Assembly (NCBI RefSeq): GCF_034702125.1
Contig: NC_085880.1
Span: forward strand, 44,416,577 to 44,480,576
DNA length: 64,000 nucleotides
From: Engraulis encrasicolus
Lineage: Eukaryota > Chordata > Actinopteri > Clupeiformes > Engraulidae
Reading direction: 5' to 3'
Shown here: positions 35,314 through 64,000 of the stretch, in pieces
How positions within the stretch are numbered: the stretch's first letter is position 1
Layout of the letters: each line of letters begins with the position of its first letter
Notes under the pieces: model-generated
The model's input: the letters and a program-made list of their open reading frames with translations, nothing else
Databases searched by the model: none
What the model was told of the DNA's origin: nothing
Translations under genes and position numbers: made by a program

Positions 35314-36240
35314 GCTAGCCTGATTATCATCGACTTTCAAATCTCTTCGAGCCTTGGTCTGACCAAGAGCATAACAATTAACATTTCCCAAACAGCATGG
35401 TTGACCCGCCTCCCTTAATTTGCTAATGGTTGTTTTGCTTCCTGACAAAGTGGGAGGAGTTCCCGTTTTATAGGGAGCTCAGAAACAATATTTGTTTTGC
35501 TCTTGGCCTGACTAGAAGCAACGCTGAAGGTGTTTTGTCACTAGAAGGGCAGAGTCTAGCTACCATGAGCAGTCCTAAGCCACCAGTGCACAGGCAATTT
35601 GAACCATAACGACAATGATTTGGTCCCACCCACAGCAGTCAGCTATTTGAATAATGCTATTCCATACCTAGGTCAAATAATAAAGAGCTGTGGGAACAGC
35701 CCTGGCAAGTATGCTCTATGACAGTAATTCTTAAAGTGTGGTCCGGGGACCACTGGTGGTCCGCGGCATAGCTCAGGTTTTCTCAGGATTTCTACTTTTC
35801 CAAGACAAGCTAGCAGTAGGCTATATTTGTAACATAATAACAAAGCTAAATATAGCTGAAGTCATATTTTCAACACAATTCACAGGCTTGTGAATAAAAA
35901 GTAAGTGAGCTGCCTCGAAATGAGCAGTGTCAAATTGGCACCCGTCAAATGTCAATTCTGTTCACAGGTGATCCCTGAACATTTTTGGGCGGACAAAGTG
36001 GTCCTCGGTCTGAAAAACTTTGAGAACCACTGCTTTATGAGGTCGAATGCCTTCTCGGCATCTAAAGAAACGATAACCTCAGACTGTAGAGTGGTCAGAA
36101 TGTAATATGTTAAGCATTTGAATCATGCTATTCCAGACCAAAAGAAATCATGTTTACCCGTCAGTCTACAATGTAAAACATTACAAGCCAGTTAAGCCAA
36201 TTACTTGCCCTGCTGCCTTAAGTTTGTAAGTGAACTCAAC
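35314..36240. other. 3' flank of copy 3
   Basis: 35314-35710 duplicates the copy 2 flank. The hAT element at 35722-36032 then interrupts it, and 36040-36240 matches 18690-18906. Confidence 0.7.
35722..36032. mobile_element. Short hAT element with empty site in unit 2
   Basis: Ends cagtaattcttaaagtgtgg and the inverse of cagtggttctcaaagttttt. Target duplication CTCTATGA (35714-35721) / CTTTATGA (36033-36040). Unit 2 has the single site gatctctatgcggtcgaatg at about 18682. Confidence 0.8.
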
Positions 36241-36445
36241 TGTGGGCTAGGGGAAGCCCTCTGTCATCCACCCAGGCACCAGCAGCTACTCTGACCTCAC
36301 CCACTGCGAACACGAGGGCCACTTTTCCTGTCTCATGGAGTGCTGTGCAGGGGAACGCCTTCAGATTATCTACAGAGAGTTTGATCTCCACAGTCCAAAG
36401 TGTAGAGACTGCACACCCGTTATCATTGTCATACACATAGCCTAA
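36241..36445 (+). pseudogene. NEU3-like 3' fragment, relic downstream of copy 3
   Basis: Reads GKPSVIHPGTSSYSDLTHCE...LQIIYREFDLHSPKCRDC, ending at TAA 36443-36445, with an in-frame TAG near its start. It is the duplicate of 18907-19111 but keeps the YSDL tyrosine. No upstream exon sequence, so not a gene. Confidence 0.8.
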
Positions 36446-37671
36446 TCCTTTTAATCTAATCAGATACATGGGAGATTCTGTTGGATGGGCCTTGCTTGAT
36501 TCAAGACACAAACAAACAATGGTTCATTTTTGTGGAACAAGCAATAGTTCCTTATTTTCTCTCAATCTTGTTTATAAAAAAAATACAGTAACAGATAATT
36601 TATCATTCAATAGGCATATTTTATTCGATATACAGAATTTGCCAAAACGGTCTTTTAGCAGGACTGCCTCCCAGGCCTAGAATAATTACATGTTATGTCA
36701 CATTCTATCACAGCTTTTTCAAACTGATCTCGTCATTGTCTTTTATACTGTACATGCAGTTATGTATTTTGGTTGTGTTTGACATGATTTGAATTGTATT
36801 CATCTTATGGGTCCTTGTAAATTAATCCATACAACTTAACTAATGAGCTGCCAAATTGGCCAGGGTTAACTTCAACACATTTTTATGCTCTGGTTTGGAC
36901 TGTAACAGTACACTCAACTTATGATTAAGTTCGTATCACGATATTTGACCAACAGTTCGATACACCACATCATTTAAAAAAAAACCTATTAATTATAATT
37001 TCTCACTAGACCAGGTTAGAAGTCACTACTAAGTATTTAACACGGTTTAAAGGGAGTAATAAGGAGGATTTGAAACTTGGAGTCATATCATGTGGTTCTT
37101 TTCTGCACTCTTTGTATCACGATTTCTGGGCTGGATGCAATATCGTTACAGCCCTGGTACTGGTAAAATAAAGGTTATTGTATATCAAAAATGATGATGG
37201 CTGTAACTGTAAATAAACGTGATGATTGTAATTTTGTAACACACCTGTTTTAGTGTTTCACATAGGCTCCCTGCTGAAGAGACATCTTTGAATGAAAGTG
37301 AATGAATATGATGATGTCGTCAGGATGCTGGTATGAGGCTAAGTACTTGAAGCCCCTGGGGGGTTGCCTGAAGTACACCAATCAAACATGCTTGTGCAGA
37401 TGGATTTCAATAGCATGAACATACAAACTTAATATGTTTTCTTTTTGAGTATGTATTGCAGCTCATCACATTTTTTAGTGCATTCAATTACATACAGCTA
37501 TTGTTGCTGTCTGGCATCCTTGTTAAATCATTTTATATTAGTTTTCTTCTCATTATAAAACATAAATCGGTACTTCTGGTCAGTCTCCATTGATATATGC
37601 TGTATGTTGACATTATTTATTTAGAAAACAATAATTCACAAATAAATGGTAACAGTAGGGCCAATGATTAC
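36446..37671. other. Distal flank of unit 3
   Basis: Collinear with 19112-21980 minus the two insertions there (20004-20329 and 20488-21770). No coding sequence is recognised. Confidence 0.7.
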
Positions 37672-39882
37672 CAGCAATTCATGAAGTAACAAGGCCGACA
37701 GGCGGACAACAGATGCGTCCCTCTATGCCAGTTCCAACTATGCCATTTTCCCCCCCAAACGCCCCCCTGGCCTCCTCCTAGCCTGTCAACGCCCCCCGAG
37801 GATGTACTTTTTGTTTATTGGTCATCATGGACACTCCAAATATTGTGGCAGGCAGCAAGGCAGCAAAATGGCGAGACATGGCTTTATTTTTTGCAGTTTA
37901 GGGTATAATAAGTGTAGTAAGGTGGACCTTTAGATGTTAGTTTTCCTAAAATAATAACCATCAGACTGATACTTGTAATTGCACGACTACGCCACTGGGG
38001 GACTGCCACCCCAGAATATATTTTGATTTCAACCAATAAGGCACAACAGGTTCGGATAGAATGCACAAGAGACGTACCTTTGTTTTAAAGGGAATAACCC
38101 AATCTTTTCTTTATTAATACAATTTAAGTCAACAGTTAAAACCCTGCGCCGCTGGGATAAAAACAGTAATGCTCAAGAACGGGGTTGGCTGCCACAGGAT
38201 AAAGGGTGTCACCGAGCCAGGCTAGCCGGGCAGGTTTACTAGTCGAGAATAAATTAGTTCACCACTCGTGCACGAAACCAAGGGCCTATGGTAAACACCA
38301 TGCACACACACACACACGCTCATAGGCTCACTACGCTATGTAAGTGATTAAATGCACAATCAGTGTGGATATCCACTACACACAGAATAAATCCGTATAA
38401 TAATACACACTCAAACTACTAGTCTACTGTATGGCCCTGCCCCGACTAGAGCAGCATACAGGCCTAGAACTGTGACAGCCAAACCCCGTAAAATAACAAT
38501 GTGACAAGCTGAAGCGGCGGACAGGTAAAAGAAAATCAAACAAACAAACAAAAACAGAAAGGCTAAAATATTTTGGCTATGGGCAAAACAGCGGTGAGCA
38601 GCTGCCGCAAGCAGTCTGCCCACATAGACCCTCGACGTACTCTGAGGTGTCTGGAATCAGGTGAACACACACACACGGATCAGTACATGTTACATACAAT
38701 TAGTGGACAAATGTTTAACATGAGCTACGCATGTGACAAAGAATATTTACAAGCTCACCTCCACCACACTGAGAGGGGGGAAGCCACAAGACTGGGGTTA
38801 GACGCCACGGGGACTCTGGCTCCTGAGAATGAACAATATATGTTTAAATACACAGCTCTAGCTGGTTGCAGTCATCTAGACAAAACTGTGATCACACATA
38901 CCTTGCTGCACCCGTAGCAAAGGCACCGGGCATCATCAGCGAATACCGGCACACCGGGAAGGCTCCAAAGAGCCGGTCTAATTCATCTGATTTTATAAAA
39001 ACAATGGCATAGCCACCAATTACGTATTAGCCACTGAGCGGCTACCTGAGTCCCGTGACGTCATGGGGGTATGGGAACTGCTGAGGGACACACCTTACTG
39101 AACAGGCAGTGCGCCCTGTTACATAAGCTTATCATCATTCTTGGATTTGGAAAAGAACCATAGGCTATGATTTGAAATTTCACATAGCCTAGATGAAGTA
39201 GGCTACATTACAAATTACCAGACATTTATTAGGCCTAACAACCTTTAGTATCACGCCATTTCAGCATTATGTGCATGTGGGAAAGAATCTAAACATCGAC
39301 AAATAAAAAAATAATAAAACCGTGTGGGTGAATCATGCGCTTATGGGTTGACCCTTTAGGTGAAACTCAATTACCCAGAATGCTGCACGTGAGCTCATGC
39401 GCTTATGGGTTGACCCTTTAGGTGAAACTCAATTACCCAGAATGCTGCACGTGAGCTCTCTACCTGGGTGATTATGGAAAACAAACATGGCGGCAACTCG
39501 CTTTACTACCTTAATAATGTGTTAATCCGACGCTAGATTTCTTAACTGATGAAAATCGAAGGCAGAAATCAACATTGTAGTGTCTAAATATGAGGTCGAT
39601 TGGTCTATTTGTGGCGTACATCACGATCGGCTGAGTTGTTGGTCTCACGTTTGTCAGTTAGCCTGTGGCTAGGCTACTTTTCGCCAACGTTAGCATCCGG
39701 TTTAGTATAGAAAGGCTATGCTTGCACGCATTCGCTCCGTAGTCTGCCGCCTTGTGGCCACAGGAAGGAACAATTTAAAGAAAGCGTTTCAGACGGACAA
39801 CAATTGAATGAAAGCGTTTCAGACGGACGGACGGACGGACAGACAGACCCTGTTATAGAGATGCTGGACGCATCTAAAAAAA
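37672..39882. mobile_element. Unit 3-specific 2.2-kb insert with GATGCGTC ends
   Basis: Interrupts the unit between gccaatgatta (37670) and aatatgaaaag (39883), which are close together in unit 2 (21990). It starts near gacaggcggacaacagatgcg and ends tagagatgctggacgcatct, the same end motifs as the repeat at 15570-15730. Inside are a CA tract (38305), an LTR-like stretch (a tttctttatt inverse poly-A signal at 38105, cgccctgttaca near 39120) and the 62-bp duplication at 39333. Internal structure unresolved. Confidence 0.5.
39333..39510 (+). promoter_or_regulatory. Promoter-like block: duplicated CCCAGAATGC site plus YY1-like ATGGCGGC
   Basis: A 62-bp unit occurs twice in tandem (39333-39394, 39395-39457), each with tacccagaatgctgcacgtg, close to the ZNF143/SBS core CCCAGAATGC and an E-box CACGTG. 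aaacatggcggcaactcg (39483-39500) follows, like a downstream YY1 site. The layout resembles a housekeeping promoter. The ATG opens only a 12-codon frame. Motif-based inference. Confidence 0.35.
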
Positions 39883-40160
39883 TATGAAAAGATGATATGC
39901 AATGTTTCTGCTGAAAAGTGACAATATTTTCATTACATACTGTGGACATATACAGTAATAACAATTACACGTATAACCATATTTTAGCTATAGGTAAAGA
40001 TGCAGGTGCTGCAACACCCAGGATCTGTTTAGTTCAGCTGTCAGTGGCCCTGATTTCAGCTGCTATTGGGCAATCCATCAAGAATACAGTAGGTTTTGGT
40101 ACAATCATGGTGACTGGCACTTCATAGAGGCAGGAAATGAGTCGGCAGAGAGGGGGGGGA

Positions 40161-40327
40161 CTATTTCTCAAAATCTAGAGTGCATCCTTCCAAGTGTATC
40201 AGCCTTCGTAATCACGCCAAGTGATTGGATACTCTTTGGTGAACTCTGCGGAGTATCCAATCACTGGGCATGACTAATTAGTCTCTCACACGTCCAAGGC
40301 TCATACACTTGACATTGAGAAATGGCT
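40161..40327. mobile_element. Fold-back MITE family B, copy 1
   Basis: Palindromic block with ccaagtgtatcagcc, gattggatactctttggtga and inverse copies. Sister copies at 46591-46790, 50835-51034 and 62726-62925. Confidence 0.65.
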
Positions 40328-40371
40328 GAGTGTCTTATCTCATTGAGTCCCGGCCGCGCTCCCGGTTTTAA

Positions 40372-40718
40372 ATGGACACTGCGCAGGAAATGGTCAAAAA
40401 AGGTACTGCAACTATGCTGCTCATTGAAACTGGGCTGCCTATTGCCAAATTTGATCTTAACATGAAAGTTTACTAAGTAATAAACAAATATTTTCTAGTA
40501 TGGTCTAAGTGCAGCTAAAAATGGCTATTATTGGAAATTCAAAATGGCGGACCATGGAGAAGATCCCCCTTTTCATGTATGAAAAGTGCAATTTTTCCAG
40601 TCATAATGAATACTTGGAATTTGATGCTGGTGGTAAGTATTCATGAAAAAGGTAACATTATTGAATGGGCAGCATGAATTCTGGAAATAAACAACTAAAA
40701 ATCTCACACAGTGTCCCT
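40372..40718. mobile_element. TTAA-target MITE family C, copy 1
   Basis: TTAA at 40368-40371 and 40719-40722. Ends ggacactgcgcagg and cacagtgtccct. Two more copies at 48747-49105 and 56656-57018. Confidence 0.8.
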
Positions 40719-40722
40719 TTAA

Positions 40723-41913
40723 GACACTACTTAACCCAAAAAACAGTTCCTGGTGGTGGCCAAAGTCTTTTGGCAAGCGGCCTCCAAGCCTAGTAAACTA
40801 GAAAAACCCGCCTAGCAGCCGAACATAGTTTTGCCTGGCGTAGGGAGTTGGTCTAGCCCTGCTCTGGGTGCATTCCAATATGCAGACTCCCGTCCTCCCT
40901 TGCTCACTTACCTCCTTGTGGCCTTGTGATGACGTCACCGACAACAGAATTGTATTTCAATTTGATATTTGATATTTTTTTTAGGATCCCCATTAGCTGA
41001 TAGACATATTAGATATTGACATGCTTACCTGTCATTCTAGCATCAGTGTGTGAATGTGAATGTGAATAAATGTGAGACTTACATTGTCATTGTAGAGCAT
41101 TTTAAGTGCTCGAAGGAGACGCCGCCCTGCATAATTGTAGTTAATATTTTATTATATCTTTAATAATACAACATCGAAAACATCAAAGGATGATACAAAG
41201 CCTATCTTTTCAACTGGAAATATATGTAGTGCATTACAGGGGGGTGCTGTGGCACTGTGCGCAAAGCCCCCCTTCATATGGGCTTGCATGCCCATGGGGA
41301 CTCAGGTTTGACTCTGGCCTGGGTCATGTCCCAACCCTTCCCCATATCTCCCCCAACATTCACTTCCTGTCATAATCTCCACTTTCTTATCAATAAAGGC
41401 ACAAAAGCCTGTAAAAAAAATACCTTTAAAAAATTAAATAAAATAGTGCATTACAATAAAGTGCGAGTCTCGTGTCAACAATGAGAAGAGAGGAAGACAA
41501 CATCAAATAACAACAAAATCAAATTAGACAATAATTCTAAATCGAAAAGTAGATAATTACATCATAGAAGTTATCGCTACATCATAGTTATCGCTGTCAC
41601 ATTGTTGTACCTGAGATAATTTACTTAAACACTGTACTGTCCATTTGGAAAGCCCACTTCGGAAACATAAACCATGAAACACAGTGGTGTACATATATAA
41701 TTTTAAAGATAGAACATGACATGAGCATTATGGTTACACATATTTTTTTCTGTTAAAAGCAGTGACCAAATAATATATAAAAAATTAAGAATGTTGCCTA
41801 CTGAAAAAGTGAGATTTAGTAGTTTGGTCAAATGATGGTTCAGGTGAATTTTCCAATCTTGTGTTAATTTTTCCATTTTTGTTGTTGTTGAGATTGTCCA
41901 TTTCATAGGTTTG
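40723..41913. other. Spacer between the sialidase array and the chitin synthase 3' end
   Basis: Contains a tRNA-derived SINE-like block at 41238-41415 (ggggtgctgtggcactgtgc...cttcctgtca...caataaaggcacaaaagcc), related to 56450-56640 in inverse orientation. 41430-41913 is AT-rich and probably holds the chitin synthase 3' UTR on the - strand. No other gene is seen. Confidence 0.45.
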
Positions 41914-61221
<19,308 letters not shown>

Positions 61222-62212
61222 GGAGCTCCCCAACCCGTCTGAGCGGAGGTGCCTTGTGTGTCCTCTGTTAAGCACATGTATGTAGGTGTAGGTGGGTCTT
61301 GTGCATTAGAGATGAGTTATTGTGAACTTTGTTGTCATTAAGATTCAGGCATTTTGCTTGGGAAACGTGTTATGTTAATGAGGGCAACACAGGGCGCGAG
61401 AGGCTAAGAAGTTGAGCTCATGGAGAGAGAGGCCACAACTTTGACTATTTAAACATAACATAAAACATTTTAAACATACATGAAAACCTGTTAAGTTGTG
61501 AAACATTGGTTATATGTCTTCAAACAGATACAACTGATGTGATGTTCATTCTGGGAAGAACAACAAAGAAATGCATCTCTTCTGGTACACTTGGCTCTGA
61601 GTGTATGGAAAACAGAAAATGGAATGACAGCTCGACAATAATTGCTTCAAGGAAATATGCTTCCTCAGAAACGGGGGAGAGGCAGCCTAGAAAATCTTTG
61701 GTTTCATGAATACAGATCAGTTTCCATTCGTCACACTTGTGAAATGTATTCCTGTGAACTAAAGGTTGGCCTAGAAACAGACTCAAATGACAATGTACTG
61801 TATTCATAATCTGTATTCAGTTGCAGATTAAGATGGCTTGGCCCTGCCGTGGCCATGACCCCCCCCATTCGCTTCCTGTCCACCTGTCAAACTGTCTTAT
61901 CGTCAATGAAGTCGTAAAAGACCCCCCAAAAATCGTACAAATAAATAAATAAATAAATAATACAAAAAGATTAAGATGACCTGCAAGGGGACCTTAGGTC
62001 AAGGGTTTTCCATTTTTTTACCGTGACAAGGCTCCCCATTTACCAGTACATTCCAGCCAAGGCACCCCTTACAAGGGACGACGCATGCCACACTTTTTCC
62101 TGCGCATTCTCTTTCACAAACACAGTCTAGGTCTTTATGACAGTGTCCCACTAGGATAGGCCTACATAAAATAGTAGCGCTAATAGTTGTAATATTCAGA
62201 GATGTAATAGAG
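61222..62212. other. Upstream region of chs
   Basis: Would hold the promoter and 5' UTR if exon 1 is the first coding exon. I see no clear TATA or CpG block. A SINE-like block (cattcgcttcctgtcc...atcgtcaatgaagtcg) lies at 61860-61930. Confidence 0.35.
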
Positions 62213-62553
62213 CAGTGTTTCTCAACCAGGGTGCTGGGGCCCCCTGGGGTGTCGCAGGCCCCCATCAAGAGTGCAGCGGGAACGTGGCTGATAAATAAAT
62301 TATGTATTTTAACACATATTGTTCTAAATTAATAAAGTATTGCTTAGTCTGTGCTCAGTGGAGTCTTTCATCTGCCATTTACACACAATAAAGTAAATTT
62401 AGGTCGCCCCAGTAAGCTGCAACTTCGAACGTAGGTTGTGTGACGTCTTCATATGTGTTATTATGCCATGTTACAGCTTATTGCTTTGGGGTGCCTTGAA
62501 AAATTTCAGTAATTGAAAGGGTGCCTCGCCTAAAAAAAGGTTGAGAAACACTG
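62213..62553. mobile_element. hAT element, TSD TAATAGAG/TAATAGAT
   Basis: CAGTGTTTCTCAACCAGGG and ggttgagaaacactg ends, with an 8-bp repeat differing at one base. A similar half-end (cacactttgaaaaccactg) lies at 62675. Confidence 0.8.
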
Positions 62554-62725
62554 TAATAGATTATCTTAATGTTGTTAAGCTTGTTCATCTTCTTATGGGA
62601 TGATTTGGGTTGCGTTAGTTATTCGGTCAACCTGCCGCAGCCCCCCTCGCGGCCCCCTAGGGGTCCCCAGCCCACACTTTGAAAACCACTGCCCTACGCT
62701 ACAGGTTGCTGTGGTTAAGACATAG

Positions 62726-62925
62726 GGCCCTTCTCAAAACCTAGGACAGTGCACTTCCAAGTGTATCAGCCTAATTAGTCACGCCCAGTGATTGGATACT
62801 CTTTGGTGAACTCTACGGAATATCCAATCCCTGGGTGTGACTAATAAAGAGTATCCAATCACTGGGTGTGACTAATTAGGCTGATACACTTAGAAGTGCA
62901 CTGTCCTAGGTTTTGAGAAGGGCCC
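62726..62925. mobile_element. Fold-back MITE family B, copy 4
   Basis: gggcccttctcaaaacctag at one end and its inverse at the other; nearly identical to 46591-46790. Confidence 0.75.
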
Positions 62926-63079
62926 ATAGATTGTAGCCTATAGGCATATTACTATTCAATGGGCTCAATGGGTTAAGACCTCAATGGGTTAAGACCTCAG
63001 TCACTCTGTACACCTGCCAGCATTTTGGATGCTGTTCGATTCAACGCCTTGCGCGTTTCCAGATTGGATCGCACCATTT

Positions 63080-64000
63080 CGCAAGGCAAGGCAAGGCAAA
63101 TTTATTTGTATAGCGCATTTCATACATAAATGTAATTCAATGTGCTGTACAGTAAAGTAAGATAAAAATGATGTAAAATAAAATAAGTTGAAATAAAATA
63201 AAAATAAAAGCATAAGGCATGACTGGCGAAAATTAAATAAAAAGTAAAGATAAAAGCAAGAAATAAGGAAACAAAATACGTAAAAACATCAAAAACATTT
63301 TGATCTCTAAGAGAAGGCATCAGAGAAAAGCTTTGTCTTAAGTCTGGTCTTGAAACTATCAACAGTAGGGACGTTTTTCACTTCCTCCGGAAGTTGATTC
63401 CAAAGCTTTGAAGCATAGTAATAATAATAATAATAATAATGCATTTTATTTAAAAGCGCCTTTCAAAAAACTCAAGGACACTGTACAGAAAGAGACAAAA
63501 TAAAACAAGACAGATTAACAGATTGTAAACAAAAAATAAATATATAGAAAATAATTAAAAATGAAATAAAACAAAATAGAGTTAAAGAATCATAAAGAAT
63601 AGGCTAACTGAAATAGATGAGTTTTAAGTCTGGATTTGAACAGGGGTAAAGACTCAATATTGCGGATGTCAGGGGGAAGCACATTCCACAGCTGAGGAGC
63701 AGAGCAACTGAAAGCTCTGTTCCCCATGGTGCTGAGACGGGCAGAAGAGACAGAGAGGAGAATGGAGGAAGAGGAACGGAGGGGGCGGGAGGGAATAGCA
63801 ATGTGAATAAGATTAGATAAATAAGGAGGGGCAAGATTGTGGATAGCCTTGAAGGTGTGGAGAAGTATTTTAAAGTGAATTCTGAATTTGATAGGGAGCC
63901 AGTGGAGATGTTGGAGTGCAGGGGTAATATGGTGACAGGAAGGGGTTTTAGTTATGATGCGGGCAGCTGAGTTCTGGACCAGTTGGAGCTTGTGGAGAGA
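63080..64000 (-). mobile_element. LINE 3' ends, inverse orientation
   Basis: Two adjacent - strand fragments. The first is 63080-63415 (aaatttatttgtatagcgca tail). The second is 63420-64000, starting at an (aat)n tail with gcgcctttcaaaaaactcaa and continuing past the window. The latter reads on the - strand as a conserved fish LINE 3' region (ccacattcctgagctgtg-type phrases). No host gene. Confidence 0.6.

Noticed and set aside
41703..41906. Minus-strand frame of 67 codons as the chs C-terminus
   Set aside because: It does not connect in phase with exon 18 through a good acceptor and has no resemblance to chitin synthase tails; more likely 3' UTR.

Overview
The window is nuclear genomic DNA of a bony fish, almost certainly a teleost. 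Genes are split by GT-AG introns. The non-coding DNA is full of non-autonomous hAT, TTAA-target, PIF/Harbinger-like and Tc1-like elements, tRNA-derived SINEs, LINE 3' ends with ATT tails, a DIRS-type retrotransposon remnant and long CA/CT arrays. The coding content is a sialidase of the animal NEU3 type and a complete animal-type chitin synthase. Vertebrate chitin synthases are known from fish and amphibians but not from mammals. The species cannot be named from the sequence.

Left part (about 1-40 kb, + strand): a head-to-tail array of three NEU3-like sialidase units. Each unit has a shared upstream block with a candidate non-coding exon, a 74-codon first coding exon, one intron and a long second coding exon. 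Copy 1 (3060-5113) carries a 4-bp duplication that shifts the frame before the catalytic tyrosine. Copies 2 (15183-18156, 400 aa) and 3 (33082-35313, 433 aa) are open, with all catalytic residues. Downstream of copies 2 and 3 lies a second, broken 3' fragment of the gene (18907-19111 and 36241-36445), whose flank matches the 3' flank of copy 1. Units 2 and 3 are close duplicates over several kilobases, so transposon insertions can be dated by the empty site in the partner unit.

Right part (about 41.9-61.2 kb, - strand): one chitin synthase gene. I assembled 19 coding exons (41914-61221) with consistent splice phases, predicting 1274 aa. The protein has N-terminal membrane segments, a GT2 catalytic core (CATMWHET, DGD, EDRW, QRRRW), the WGTRE motif, a five-helix cluster and two C-terminal helices. 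The first and last coding exons and the exon 4/5 junction are the least certain parts.

Functionally the chitin synthase would polymerise UDP-GlcNAc into chitin across a membrane. The sialidases would remove sialic acid from membrane glycolipids or glycoproteins. Both are glycan enzymes, but nothing in the sequence shows that they act together.

The most unusual non-coding signal is a set of five scattered insertions that share an ACGTTTCG-type core. Four have inverted-repeat arms that differ at every site, and most are bounded by 14-18 bp direct repeats. I do not recognise this family.
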